59,265 nucleotides of DNA from Bdellovibrio sp. (GTDB lineage Bacteria > Bdellovibrionota > Bacteriovoracia > Bacteriovoracales > Bacteriovoracaceae). Positions 35,002 through 44,117 of the stretch are shown here, in pieces. The stretch covers positions 1 to 59,265 of the forward strand of contig JACPIU010000039.1 in NCBI GenBank assembly GCA_016187935.1. The letters are read 5' to 3'. The translations under genes were made by a program, and so were the position numbers. The first letter of the stretch is position 1, and every line of letters starts with the position of its first letter. A model generated the notes under the pieces. The model had not been told where the DNA came from, did no database searches, and worked only from the letters and a program-made list of their open reading frames with translations.

Positions 35002-35177
35002 GCGGTCTTCCCCAAACTGTAGTAAGCTTATTTAGTTGGAATTATCTTTCTCGACAACGGTAGTGGTGATTTTTGAGAAGAAATTTTACTTGTGAAACAA
35101 CTCGAACAAGGTGCCACACGCCAGATGTGGCGATGTAAGCAGAGCTACCGTCGGGCGTGTGCACTTCTTTGGGAGTG

Positions 35178-37403
35178 CTAAGGGGATGGGCAAAACGCAT
35201 GTGCGGTTGAAAAACTGATATTTTGCGCACCTGATCCACCGGCGGATGCAGGTTGGTTAGTGCAGGATCCATCAGTTCCGGCATTCCCTCCGACCACATT
35301 ACCACTGAAGTTTGCAAAATCCATACAGCTTTTAACCGCGACATATCCTCCGCCCCCTCCACCACCCGGACAGTAAATACTTGCACCGCCGGAACCACCC
35401 TTTGCTTCACCATTGACTGTTGCAACGTTAGAGTATTGCGTATAGATGTGGATGCCGCCGCCGGCACCTCCTCCTCCTCCGTTCCATGCGGGGGTGACTC
35501 CGCCATCAAATCCATTCGCTTGCACATTCATTGCTCCGGTTCCACTTCCGATAATTTCTCGGGCAAAAATCATGACGATACCGCCGCCTATGCCTCCTGA
35601 CTGGGCCGCGGTAATGTTCGCAGGACTCCGACCATGCCCTCCCGAAGCACCCATGATGAGGGATTTTGGGTGGGTTATATAGTTGAAGGGTAGCCCCCCT
35701 TTCCCTTTTGCATTTCCTGCGCCACCTCCATAACCACCATAACCACCGCTACCGACGTGGGCGCCCCCGCCCCCGCCTGCATTTCCACTACTAAGGTCTG
35801 TTCCAACACCACCACCCATTCCAAGAGGAGCATCACATCCGCCTGCGCCACAATTACTCTGGGTGAATCCATCCACTCCGACTCCTTGAAACTTCGGAGT
35901 TACTGAGGTGCCGCCGATATTGTCATCGGCCGGGTAACCGCTACCACTTTGGGCCAATTGCAGCGTAGCACTGCTATTAATTGTCAAACGATCTTTAACC
36001 CGAATGGCCATGATTCCCCCATGGCCGGTTGAACCGACCCCAGAACCGCCAAGTCTGAATGCTTCTGTCCCCAATGAGGCCGTGCCTGATGTGCTGACTG
36101 TTAAAGTTTTAAAATTAGGAATACGCATGACTTGCATCACGCATTGTGCATCCCCTGAGCCGTTAGCAAAAGCGAGAGAGTTGCCAAGATTAGATACTGT
36201 CGTTGGGAAGGCGTGATCAATGGTGATTGTTAAGCCCCCTTCATTAACAGCGCTGATTAGAGCAGTTCCATAACTTCCTTTTGAAAGGTGATTATCCGCC
36301 TCGCTGTCACACGCTAAAGGCCCAGTTGCAATCGGCACATGCCAGAGGACTTCATCTCCTTCTGCAAAATCTTCGGGGTCATTAAACGCTCCTAGGAGTG
36401 TTAATACCGAGGAATTGCCATCAGAAGTAATTCCCGTGATTCGTCGACTGGCAGACCATGTTTTGTTAATAGGAGAAGGAGTAGCAGGGCGCACAAAAGA
36501 ATCCGTGTTAAGATTGACTGTTATCGGCGCACCGCTAATGAGTAAATCCCCATCTGCACCATTCCCAAAAAATGTAAGATCCCCTCCACCATTCGCCTGT
36601 CCATGCTGCATGAAGAACACCAATTGATTTGCACCTTCGAACAGCTTGCCATGCGGTTCCTTGGCCCCGTTGAGGCCGAAAAGATAGTATTTGGTAACGT
36701 GATCACCTGAACAACCCCCGCCGGAGTAGGCCTCGATATACACCCGCGGAGATTCAGGACCACCATTGCCTGGGTGAATGTGGAGATCAGTCGAGGCACC
36801 GCTCGCGCTAATAGTATGGCATTCGCTAGTGAGTGAATCAGGCGCAAACTCTCCGATCTCCAATTCGGAGCGGGGAAAGTAAGAGGGAAGGATAACCTTG
36901 AAAGAATGAGTTTCCCCCAGATAGGCATTCTCACATAGATCGGAGGCCGCCGTCGCCAAGGCGATAGACCTACAGGTGACCAGCTTTAAAGGTTTAAATT
37001 GATGAAGTGTCCCGGCGTTATCGTATTCCCCCCCGCAGTTAGTGGTCAGATGAATCGGCACATCAACGTCGCCGCTTTGGAAGGCGATATCATCATGTTT
37101 TCCACAGCGAGTAATACCTTCAAACATATTGGCCCCATCCCAGGCGATGACTTTAAAGTTCCACACCCCTGGTTTTAAGGGCAGTGTAATTTCCCGTCCG
37201 TCACCCGCAATATGGGCACCAAAAGTTAAACCAAAAGTTTTGTTGCGGCCCCAGATATAGACGCCTTTTAAGACCGGGCCTCCGGCCGCCGATGCGCCCA
37301 AGTTGATGCGAACTTTGCCCGACGGAGTTGATTTGCGGGCGCAAGCTGTCCACCAACTGGACAATAACGCCAAACTTACTAGGAGTATGATATTAATACG
37401 CAT
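35178..37403 (-). CDS. Glycine-rich surface lipoprotein, paralogue of the two giant lipoproteins
   Basis: The 741-residue protein starts with a signal peptide and the Cys21 region W-T-A-C. Residues about 28-290 share the N-terminal domain of the two giant proteins at 50747-58794: a G-x-W-N-F-K-V-I-A-W-D-G segment, G-I-T-R-C-G, P-L-K-L-V-T-C and S-F-K-V-I. From about residue 430 the sequence becomes Gly-rich (G-G-Y-G-G-Y-G-G and similar), like collagen-like or glycine-rich adhesins. It is the last gene of a three-gene operon and overlaps the barrel gene by 11 bp. A surface adhesin or matrix role is inference. Confidence 0.85.
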   Translation of the reverse strand: MRINIILLVSLALLSSWWTACARKSTPSGKVRINLGASAAGGPVLKGVYIWGRNKTFGLTFGAHIAGDGREITLPLKPGVWNFKVIAWDGANMFEGITRCGKHDDIAFQSGDVDVPIHLTTNCGGEYDNAGTLHQFKPLKLVTCRSIALATAASDLCENAYLGETHSFKVILPSYFPRSELEIGEFAPDSLTSECHTISASGASTDLHIHPGNGGPESPRVYIEAYSGGGCSGDHVTKYYLFGLNGAKEPHGKLFEGANQLVFFMQHGQANGGGDLTFFGNGADGDLLISGAPITVNLNTDSFVRPATPSPINKTWSASRRITGITSDGNSSVLTLLGAFNDPEDFAEGDEVLWHVPIATGPLACDSEADNHLSKGSYGTALISAVNEGGLTITIDHAFPTTVSNLGNSLAFANGSGDAQCVMQVMRIPNFKTLTVSTSGTASLGTEAFRLGGSGVGSTGHGGIMAIRVKDRLTINSSATLQLAQSGSGYPADDNIGGTSVTPKFQGVGVDGFTQSNCGAGGCDAPLGMGGGVGTDLSSGNAGGGGGAHVGSGGYGGYGGGAGNAKGKGGLPFNYITHPKSLIMGASGGHGRSPANITAAQSGGIGGGIVMIFAREIIGSGTGAMNVQANGFDGGVTPAWNGGGGGAGGGIHIYTQYSNVATVNGEAKGGSGGASIYCPGGGGGGGYVAVKSCMDFANFSGNVVGGNAGTDGSCTNQPASAGGSGAQNISFSTAHAFCPSP

Positions 37404-38514
37404 AACTCACCCCGGACTGAATGACATATTCGTCGTAGGAGTACGAAGATCTTTCTTTGGAAGTGCGTTTTCGATAGAAAATATTGCTGTTCATGGCCCA
37501 ACGTTTGCTTAAGCTGTAATCCATGCTCACACCGGGATTGAGGACTTTTTCCCAGCCGCGAATCTCCTGTTGCGCCATGGAGTCTTGAATTTGTAAAACA
37601 AAATAAGGTGAAACGCGCCAGCGTTTTCCCGGGAAAGTAACCTGCAATTGATACTGGTAAATGCGGGTGTCGTTGTAGGGGTCCTGCGCCAACTGGTTTT
37701 GCATCTCAAGGGCGTGGTACCACTGGGTGCCTTTTTTTGAAGTATAAGAATAGGCCATGCTGGGCGTATAAATATCCAGCTTGCTACCTTCTTGATAATT
37801 CTGATAGTGCTGATATTTGATGCCAAGATAGAATTGATGCTGCTTGGAGAGTTCCAACATCTCGGTCACATTAAGGCCGTAGTCTTTGGAAAAATATTTG
37901 AGCTGCTTGGCGGCATCGTGATCTTCATAGGAATAGTCGGCATAAAGTTCGTAGCGGGCCTGGGATTTTTGCTTCAAGAATGAATGTTGCCAGATAATGC
38001 TCTCTGAAAGTCCCAGTTGCAGGGAATCGTTTTGATAAATTGTCGGCCGATTGCGTTCCGTGTAGCGAGTGTAACTGGCCGTGAGGCCATGTTGCAAGGC
38101 CGTAAATTCCGCTAAATTTTTAAAATAACCCTGGCGAAGATTGGTGGTGGTTCCAGGAGAAGCCATTTCGGAGGAACTCACCTGACTGTCGGGACCGCTC
38201 TTTAAAACGTTGGAGTCATAAAAGATGTGTTGGCCGAAACTAAATTGATGAGGGGAGACGGTGCCTTCGGCGGTGAGGGCCTTGATGTCTTCCAGTTTTT
38301 TTTGAATCATGGTTTGGATAAAGGGATCACGGGTATTGGCCAGCAATCTTTGATAATAGGTTGCCGCCAATTCATAGTAGCCATTTTGAAAATAGGTATC
38401 GCCTTGATCCATTAAGGCCTCTTCCACCAAACTTAAATCTTGCGCCAATAAACTACCGCTGACCAAAAGCAAGGCCAGGGAAAAAATTCGTTTATGTGGT
38501 CGCGACCATAGCAT
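37393..38514 (-). CDS. Outer-membrane beta-barrel protein of the FecR operon
   Basis: The 373-residue protein has a signal peptide (ends L-L-A-Q), a short helical TPR-like region at about residues 28-80 (Y-F-Q-N-G-Y-Y-E-L-A-A-T-Y-Y) and then about 280 residues of alternating strands rich in Tyr, Gln and Ser, ending in Y-A-Y. This looks like a porin-like barrel with a periplasmic TPR domain. It lies 2 bp downstream of the FecR gene and overlaps the lipoprotein gene by 11 bp. It may export or anchor the lipoprotein; that is inference from gene order. Confidence 0.82.
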   Translation of the reverse strand: MLWSRPHKRIFSLALLLVSGSLLAQDLSLVEEALMDQGDTYFQNGYYELAATYYQRLLANTRDPFIQTMIQKKLEDIKALTAEGTVSPHQFSFGQHIFYDSNVLKSGPDSQVSSSEMASPGTTTNLRQGYFKNLAEFTALQHGLTASYTRYTERNRPTIYQNDSLQLGLSESIIWQHSFLKQKSQARYELYADYSYEDHDAAKQLKYFSKDYGLNVTEMLELSKQHQFYLGIKYQHYQNYQEGSKLDIYTPSMAYSYTSKKGTQWYHALEMQNQLAQDPYNDTRIYQYQLQVTFPGKRWRVSPYFVLQIQDSMAQQEIRGWEKVLNPGVSMDYSLSKRWAMNSNIFYRKRTSKERSSYSYDEYVIQSGVSYAY

Positions 38515-38516
38515 AT

Positions 38517-39713
38517 TTATTCCACTGTAATTTTGATGCGTGCTCGTGGGAGCATAATTGTTCCAAGTCCACCGTTATTGATCAGGTCTTCGCCCGGAGC
38601 TTTGGGAATGCAGGGAAGTCCAGGAATACAACCAGGCAGAAGTGCTCCTTCGGGAGGACGAATCTTCGGCCGTGGTGGTTTGACCGCCTTTTCTTCTTTT
38701 TCTGTGCCACCTTCACCGGTTCTCACCTTGGCAAAGAGATTGGGATCGGCGGCGCGATCAGGAGTTTTTTCTTTGGTCATTTCAAACTGGCCGCTCGGTT
38801 TCAGTTCCCATCCCTGAGGCGCCTTGTATTCACCGGTTTTAATATCTACTTGGCCTATGTCGCCCAACGGTAAGTAGTGACCGGTTTTTGGGTCCTGGAT
38901 GGCCTGTCCACTGGGTTCGACGTAGAGAGAGGTTTTCAGGTCCAGCATTCCACCGGCCTTAGGGCCGCCGCTATCGCCTTCAATTTTGGCGATCGCTCCA
39001 CTTGCCTTGGCACTTTTGGTCTCTTCTTGGAGTGGGGAATTTTCTAAAAGTGAGAAAAATTGTACCCGGTTTATTTGGGTGGGCATGGTGGCGGTTTTTT
39101 TGTTCACGAAGGCCTGGGAGAGTTGTCCATCGCTAATCACTCTTGAGAGTGTGTTATTGTCGAGTCCCTTGACCATGAGGTCACCGCATTTGCTGGGATT
39201 TTTGGAGCATAAATCATTCCACCGTTCGGGTGTTTTCATGAAGGAGACATGGCCGGAAAAAGTGACGGCAGAAGACACTTTATTTTCTGCATTGTAGGCC
39301 ATGAGGAAGTGGGTGCCGCGCACTCCAAGAGCGGCGGTATGAGTTTTGACCACGGCCTTGTAATCGCTGTTTTCTCCTTTTGAGTAGCGCGATTGCAGTT
39401 GCCCTTTAATCAGCGAGATGACGTTGGCCTTGCCATTTTCCATTTTGTCCAACTTCATGCTGGATTCGGGACCTACAAAGATGGTGCTGTTGTTGGAGAA
39501 TTCGATTTTGACCAAACTTCCAGCACCGGTGGTGATGGTATCCCCTTCCTGTATGGTGTCTCCCTTTTGCAGCGGTGACGAGGGACGGGCGCTGGAATTG
39601 ACCACTCCCTTCAGCATCACAATTTTGCCTGTGATGGCATTGTCGGCACTAAGGCCGATACTGGGACACGCCCATATCCCCATTAATATGATGAGCAAGA
39701 AACCAACACGCAT
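38517..39713 (-). CDS. Exported FecR-domain protein
   Basis: ATG 39713 is chosen because a signal peptide (M-R-V-G-F-L-L, ending L-S-A) starts there. Residues about 30-150 carry the FecR pattern: G-D-T-I-x-E-G-D-T-I-T-T-G, S-L-V-K-I-E-F-S-N-N-S, then G-V-R-G-T-H-F. Residues beyond 250 are Pro- and Lys-rich. FecR domains normally relay signals to FecI sigma factors, but this protein has no membrane span after the signal and no FecI gene is near. It belongs to the exported FecR group seen with barrels and adhesins. It is first in the operon with 37393-38514 and 35178-37403. Confidence 0.87.
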   Translation of the reverse strand: MRVGFLLIILMGIWACPSIGLSADNAITGKIVMLKGVVNSSARPSSPLQKGDTIQEGDTITTGAGSLVKIEFSNNSTIFVGPESSMKLDKMENGKANVISLIKGQLQSRYSKGENSDYKAVVKTHTAALGVRGTHFLMAYNAENKVSSAVTFSGHVSFMKTPERWNDLCSKNPSKCGDLMVKGLDNNTLSRVISDGQLSQAFVNKKTATMPTQINRVQFFSLLENSPLQEETKSAKASGAIAKIEGDSGGPKAGGMLDLKTSLYVEPSGQAIQDPKTGHYLPLGDIGQVDIKTGEYKAPQGWELKPSGQFEMTKEKTPDRAADPNLFAKVRTGEGGTEKEEKAVKPPRPKIRPPEGALLPGCIPGLPCIPKAPGEDLINNGGLGTIMLPRARIKITVE

Positions 39714-39838
39714 AAATAAATTGTATGTCCTGCCTGAATTTATGCAAAAAAAAAGCACTGGGCATTAATGATCAGGGTGATAGGGTATTGAAATTACTGA
39801 GATTGATATCTCATTGATTTTCTTGTTGATTTAAGGAG

Positions 39839-39886
39839 AAAAAAGGGGATTTGTAAAAGTGCCAATAAGTCCAGGCAGCCCCTTTT
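39839..39886 (-). terminator. Probable terminator of the lipid-kinase-like gene
   Basis: On the minus strand AAAAGGGG (from 39886) pairs with CCCCTTTT (to 39841) around a loop that holds a small TGCC/GGCA stem, followed by six T residues. It starts inside the stop codon. Confidence 0.5.
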
Positions 39887-40550
39887 AGGTGATTGGAACC
39901 TCAAAGAAAACGGATAAAGGCCAAAGCAAAAAGGCCGAGGTGATAGGTATCGTGAGATTGTCATCAAGGCGTAAAGGCACCTGCTCAAAGAGTGTCATAA
40001 GGGCGGCATGCCAGAATGCCAGGGCCAGGCGAGCGCCGAAAGGGCCTTGGTCGAAAATCAACATGACGGCGAAAAAAGAGGCCACAAAAAAGGCCCCACT
40101 GCCTTCTAAACTCTTCCCACTGACCAAGCGATGAGTTCCGTACTTAATGCCAACGATGGCCGATAGGGGATCGCCGAGGGCCAGAATCAGAATTGAGGCC
40201 AAGGCCACAGGTTTGGGGAATGATAGTATGGTCAAGAGTAGTCCCATGATAAAAGGCAAGGCCGAACTTTCTTTTAACTCTTCCTCTGCGCGCAAGAGAG
40301 AAAAGTTGATAAAGTGACTTCGCTTGGTAATCTCGGGGTAATTAATGCGGATTTGTTCCAGGATATAGACCAGAGAGGAGACGCCACCGATAATGTAAAC
40401 CGCTTCTTGATGAGCAAGAAACTGGCCGTAAACCAAGGCCACGAAAAGCCCTGCACTCATATGCCAAAAGCGTCGGGTGAGATGCAAGTCAGAGCGTACA
40501 TGAGTTGGTCGCTCATGTTGGGGCGGAATTAAATTTTGCTCTTGTTCCAT
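39885..40550 (-). CDS. CTP-dependent lipid kinase-like membrane protein (dolichol/phytol kinase family)
   Basis: The 221-residue protein has about six membrane spans. The stretch A-L-G-D-P-L-S-A-I-V-G-I followed by G-T-H and G-K-S-L-E-G-S matches the SEC59/VTE5/Dgk1 group and the related CDP-alcohol cytidylyltransferases. These enzymes phosphorylate polyprenols or diacylglycerol with CTP. The H-x-x-x-G-L-F motif near residue 30 is also usual. The acceptor lipid is unknown. Confidence 0.8.
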   Translation of the reverse strand: MEQEQNLIPPQHERPTHVRSDLHLTRRFWHMSAGLFVALVYGQFLAHQEAVYIIGGVSSLVYILEQIRINYPEITKRSHFINFSLLRAEEELKESSALPFIMGLLLTILSFPKPVALASILILALGDPLSAIVGIKYGTHRLVSGKSLEGSGAFFVASFFAVMLIFDQGPFGARLALAFWHAALMTLFEQVPLRLDDNLTIPITSAFLLWPLSVFFEVPIT

Positions 40551-40670
40551 CTTGTATTCTCTTTCTTTCTATCCGATAAAAAGTGTTAGTTGGGCAACGC
40601 GCAATGCCGTGCGTTCTCCATAAAAAACGTCTATAAAACGCCCTAACGAATTATTATAGAGACAAATAGT

Positions 40671-42407
40671 ATGGGACAGAATACCCCCTATCATTTTAAA
40701 AGCAAAAACATTTTTCAAAACCTTCTGCACGAAGCCGAAGCTTTACAGGGATTGGAACAGATTGAGAAATTAGTTGAAAGCGGGGGGCCCTTAATTCATG
40801 TCCCTATACAGCCTTTGTACATGGCCATGCGCCAGCTTACTCCAGAGCAGATTGGGCCGATTCTGCCGCGTTTAAGTGAAGAACAGAGACAGGCCTTCTT
40901 GGACATGGATTTATGGAAGCGTGATGAACTTGATATTGAGCAGTTCGAATATTGGATTCATTGTTACAAGGCCTGTTCGGAAGAACTTGTGCGCTTGGAA
41001 TTTATTAAGTCCTCTCAGTTTGCCATTTTTTTGAAGGCCCGTTTCAATGTATGGACCTTTGATGTTGAGGACCCCGAATATCCTGAACACGATAATTATT
41101 TTCTCACGGATGATAATTTATTGTTGTTCGAATTCGATGAGGATTGCCGAGTGGTAAGTGAAATTCGGCGTTTCATTATCGAGCTTTATGCCGATCTGGG
41201 AATGGAAAATGCCTACTCTTATCTGTTTAAAATGGTCTCCGACTCCATGGCAACGATGCAAGAGGATGAGTATCGCATCAAGAAGGGACGGCTTTTGGAT
41301 TTCGGTCTGGTAGATTATTACGATGCGCTGGAACTCGATAATACCTATCCGACAGTCGAATTTATGCATGCCCAGTTGAAGATGAAGAGAGCGGTTCAAG
41401 GCCAAGTCGAGCCTCTTTCTGCTACACAGGGTCTCTATCACGCTGCAGTGTCGCCTTTCATCCGCATTACTCAAGAATTTCAGGATGCTTTACAGCGCGT
41501 GAAAAGTGATGAGCGTGTGGCCTTTTTGCAATTTAATTTTATTAAATTGGTGAATGGGCAATTGGCCTTAAGCAACGCCGGAAAAGAAGACAACACCAGC
41601 ATGGCCCAAGTGGGGCAGTTGGTTCGACACAAGTTGGAATTGGGCTTTTCTTATCTCAACTATCTAATTGAGAAAAAACCAGAGATTTTGGCCCTAGCAG
41701 CCGGGGAATCATTGTTTGAAGCTTTTGATTTAAGCGAAGTCTATCGGGTAGGTTTGACATTATGGCGAACCAACCAGCGGGAGTTAAATCGCTTTCTTCA
41801 GCAGTATGAATTTAATGAGCATAATGAAAGTTTTTTAGGCCAATTTTGGAATAATTTCCTGGATGATGTCTTAAGCAATCCTCCCAAATTATATAATTAC
41901 CAAGCTCCATCGGTGGATGTCACCAATGCCCAAGTCTATCTTCTTTGGGTAAAGTGGTCGCGGGTTTTGCAACACCTCTTGCCTTTTATAAAAAGTTTCC
42001 ATGATAGTTTTACCGCTCTGGTCGAATCCGGCAGGCTGAATAATTCTTTTTATATGAATTATGAGATCGCGGACATGGATTTTGAGGCGATCATTTTGAG
42101 TAGTCTTGCTAACCATTGGTTGGGAGTGCTGCATGATCAATCCAGCGGCAAAATGGGACTCACGGTTGATGAATATCGCAAATTTTTAGATACGGCATTG
42201 CATCCCACTGGAGAGTTGAGAGAGAGGGAAAGTGTGATTGGGCATCTCAAGGCATTTACCAAACAGTTCGGACTCGACATCGTTCCCGATATTGAAGATT
42301 ACTTATACATCTTGCTCAAAATGCAAATTGAAGGCAATCAGGTGAGTAGTTTAAAAGATATCGACTATCGTCATGTGGGCGGCCCGATCATTTTAAATAT
42401 TCTATAA
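40671..42407 (+). CDS. DUF6178-like cytoplasmic protein
   Basis: The 578-residue protein has no signal peptide or membrane span. The start (N-L-L-H-E-A-E, then L-V-E-S-G-G-P-L-I-H-V-P-I-Q-P-L-Y) and the later F-D-V-E-D-P-E-Y-P-E-H-D-N-Y-F-L-T-D-D-N-L segment resemble the DUF6178 family known from deltaproteobacterial genomes. The family has no known function. The gene heads a cluster of unknowns next to an orphan CpaF gene. Confidence 0.7.
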   Translation: MGQNTPYHFKSKNIFQNLLHEAEALQGLEQIEKLVESGGPLIHVPIQPLYMAMRQLTPEQIGPILPRLSEEQRQAFLDMDLWKRDELDIEQFEYWIHCYKACSEELVRLEFIKSSQFAIFLKARFNVWTFDVEDPEYPEHDNYFLTDDNLLLFEFDEDCRVVSEIRRFIIELYADLGMENAYSYLFKMVSDSMATMQEDEYRIKKGRLLDFGLVDYYDALELDNTYPTVEFMHAQLKMKRAVQGQVEPLSATQGLYHAAVSPFIRITQEFQDALQRVKSDERVAFLQFNFIKLVNGQLALSNAGKEDNTSMAQVGQLVRHKLELGFSYLNYLIEKKPEILALAAGESLFEAFDLSEVYRVGLTLWRTNQRELNRFLQQYEFNEHNESFLGQFWNNFLDDVLSNPPKLYNYQAPSVDVTNAQVYLLWVKWSRVLQHLLPFIKSFHDSFTALVESGRLNNSFYMNYEIADMDFEAIILSSLANHWLGVLHDQSSGKMGLTVDEYRKFLDTALHPTGELRERESVIGHLKAFTKQFGLDIVPDIEDYLYILLKMQIEGNQVSSLKDIDYRHVGGPIILNIL

Positions 42408-42412
42408 ACGGC

Positions 42413-42793
42413 TTAAGTTGCATCTTTGGCAATTGCTGTATTCCACAAATATTCCAATCGGCGCATGAAAGGAGATTGGGGATTTTTAAGCAAGCTGACC
42501 AGGTTTTGGGTAGTTTGTTCGATCTTCACTCTTTGAAGATCAATTAAGCGTTGGGTGGGAGAGTGATTTTGCATATTGGGAATCTTGACAGTAAAAAAAA
42601 GATCAAGAGCGTTCAGCCTTTGCATTTCGCTTTCTAAGTAATTGTAGAGTTGGTAATTGTCATTCCCCTTATCCGCAGTCACGCCACCTCGGCCTTCTTG
42701 CAGCGTCACTTCCTCTCCCAACAGATCCAAATTTTCTTCGAAGCCTTTCAGCGAATTCATCTTGTCGGGAGTTAGAATGATTTTTTTTGCCAT
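42413..42793 (-). CDS. Hypothetical protein
   Basis: I do not recognise this 126-residue protein. It is soluble, with a basic K-K-I-I-L-T-P start and a long helical C-terminal half. It follows the 42803-43306 gene by 9 bp on the same strand, so the two form an operon. It is convergent with the DUF6178 gene (5 bp between stops). Confidence 0.62.
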   Translation of the reverse strand: MAKKIILTPDKMNSLKGFEENLDLLGEEVTLQEGRGGVTADKGNDNYQLYNYLESEMQRLNALDLFFTVKIPNMQNHSPTQRLIDLQRVKIEQTTQNLVSLLKNPQSPFMRRLEYLWNTAIAKDAT

Positions 42794-42802
42794 ATATTTT
42801 CC

Positions 42803-43306
42803 CTAATCGAGAGATTCTCGCAGTTGCTCAAGGATGGTTTCGTAACTGAAAAGCTCGTGGCATATGATGGCCAATTCCCGATTGAGAATGGCCTGGTTAT
42901 GCAAAAAGTCCAATTTAGATAATAAGTCTACATTACTGATTTTTTCTCCGGTAAAGACTACTTTGGAGAGAAGCAACTGTTCTTTGGGTTTAAGCCGTTT
43001 TACTTTTTTAAAGAAATGAGAAGGCAATGATTCAACGTTCTGCTCAATGTAAAATTGCGGATGACTGGTGATATTGTTGGAAATAATATAAAGAGGGTAG
43101 GGAAAACGCGCCGAGAGATTGAGTTCGACTAAAGCCTGATCCAGAAGTTTGAGAAAAGTTAACAGTTCTTGCAAATTAAAATGGTGGGTGGTGATATAGG
43201 ACGGCGTGAAGCCAACCTGTGCTTTTTGCAAGGCCTTTTTTATATCTTCCAAATTGAGTTGGTTAAGGCCTTCAAAAGAAACCTCTGCATAAATCGGAAT
43301 CTTCAT
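42803..43306 (-). CDS. Hypothetical protein
   Basis: I do not recognise this 167-residue soluble protein. It has an N-terminal strand (I-P-I-Y-A-E-V-S-F) and then alternating helices and strands with many Leu residues. It is divergent from the 43407-44117 gene; the gap of 100 bp should hold both promoters. Confidence 0.62.
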   Translation of the reverse strand: MKIPIYAEVSFEGLNQLNLEDIKKALQKAQVGFTPSYITTHHFNLQELLTFLKLLDQALVELNLSARFPYPLYIISNNITSHPQFYIEQNVESLPSHFFKKVKRLKPKEQLLLSKVVFTGEKISNVDLLSKLDFLHNQAILNRELAIICHELFSYETILEQLRESLD

Positions 43307-43406
43307 TTTGCTTCTGGCCCCAAGTTCGAGTTACAATAATACCTCTATGACCATAATATTGTCTTTACCCTATATTCATCTGCCTCAGTATTATACCAAA
43401 CTTTTG

Positions 43407-44117
43407 ATGAGTAACAGTCATTCCAATCCGGATTTTTTTTATCAGACAATACAATATATCTATGACACTCCGGTATTAATCGGTCTTACTCGCGCCTTTC
43501 TCTTTGATAATGCCAGTAAAATTCCTCTGGATGCGCAGTTGAAGGCCATGGGGTGGTTGGGGGTACGGGATCGACTGGCGCTGATTTTTTTAGAACGCGA
43601 ACGGTCGGGAAGATTTTGCCTTCCCACCGATGAATCACGTAACGCACTCGGGGAGATTTTGGAATTTGAGAAGAGAGTGCGAGATATATCGGTCGAGGGT
43701 TATTCCCGTTCATTCCTCTTGGCCTTTTATCTGAAAATGATCCAACTTCGTCAGAAAACCAATGACAAGGGGATTGAAAAGCTTTTCGGTACTCTCCCAA
43801 GACCTCTTGTGCAGATGTTATTAGAGGTGAAATCACGGGCCATTCGGATTGATTGGCTGTTTCTTTTTTGTCTGCACTTATATCAATATCGTGGCCCGGA
43901 AAAATTTAAGGTCCTCATTAAAAGCAATGATCTCCAGCGCGGGATGCACGGAGTAGTTTTTTCGAAAGTATGGCCGTCCAATGAAGAACAATTGGCGGAT
44001 GAAATCATCCGCAATCTTTTACGTTATGGATCTTCAATAGGCGAGCAGGATTTTTTCTATAGCTCTCTCGTCGGTGGAGTACAAAGGAGTCAGGAAAGTG
44101 ACACAACCAGCACATGA
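43407..44117 (+). CDS. Hypothetical protein upstream of CpaF
   Basis: I do not recognise this protein of about 236 residues. The start is uncertain: ATG 43407 leaves room for a promoter in the divergent gap, ATG 43347 and TTG 43308 are also in frame, and none has a good ribosome site. The sequence is helical and basic, without signal peptide. Its 3' end overlaps the CpaF gene by 20 bp, so translation is probably coupled and the two proteins may work together. Confidence 0.65.
   Translation: MSNSHSNPDFFYQTIQYIYDTPVLIGLTRAFLFDNASKIPLDAQLKAMGWLGVRDRLALIFLERERSGRFCLPTDESRNALGEILEFEKRVRDISVEGYSRSFLLAFYLKMIQLRQKTNDKGIEKLFGTLPRPLVQMLLEVKSRAIRIDWLFLFCLHLYQYRGPEKFKVLIKSNDLQRGMHGVVFSKVWPSNEEQLADEIIRNLLRYGSSIGEQDFFYSSLVGGVQRSQESDTTST

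Noticed and set aside
35042-35527. Open frame of 161 codons overlapping the end of the Gly-rich lipoprotein
   Set aside because: Gly-rich coding DNA has few stops in other frames; this one has no protein-like features and no ribosome site.
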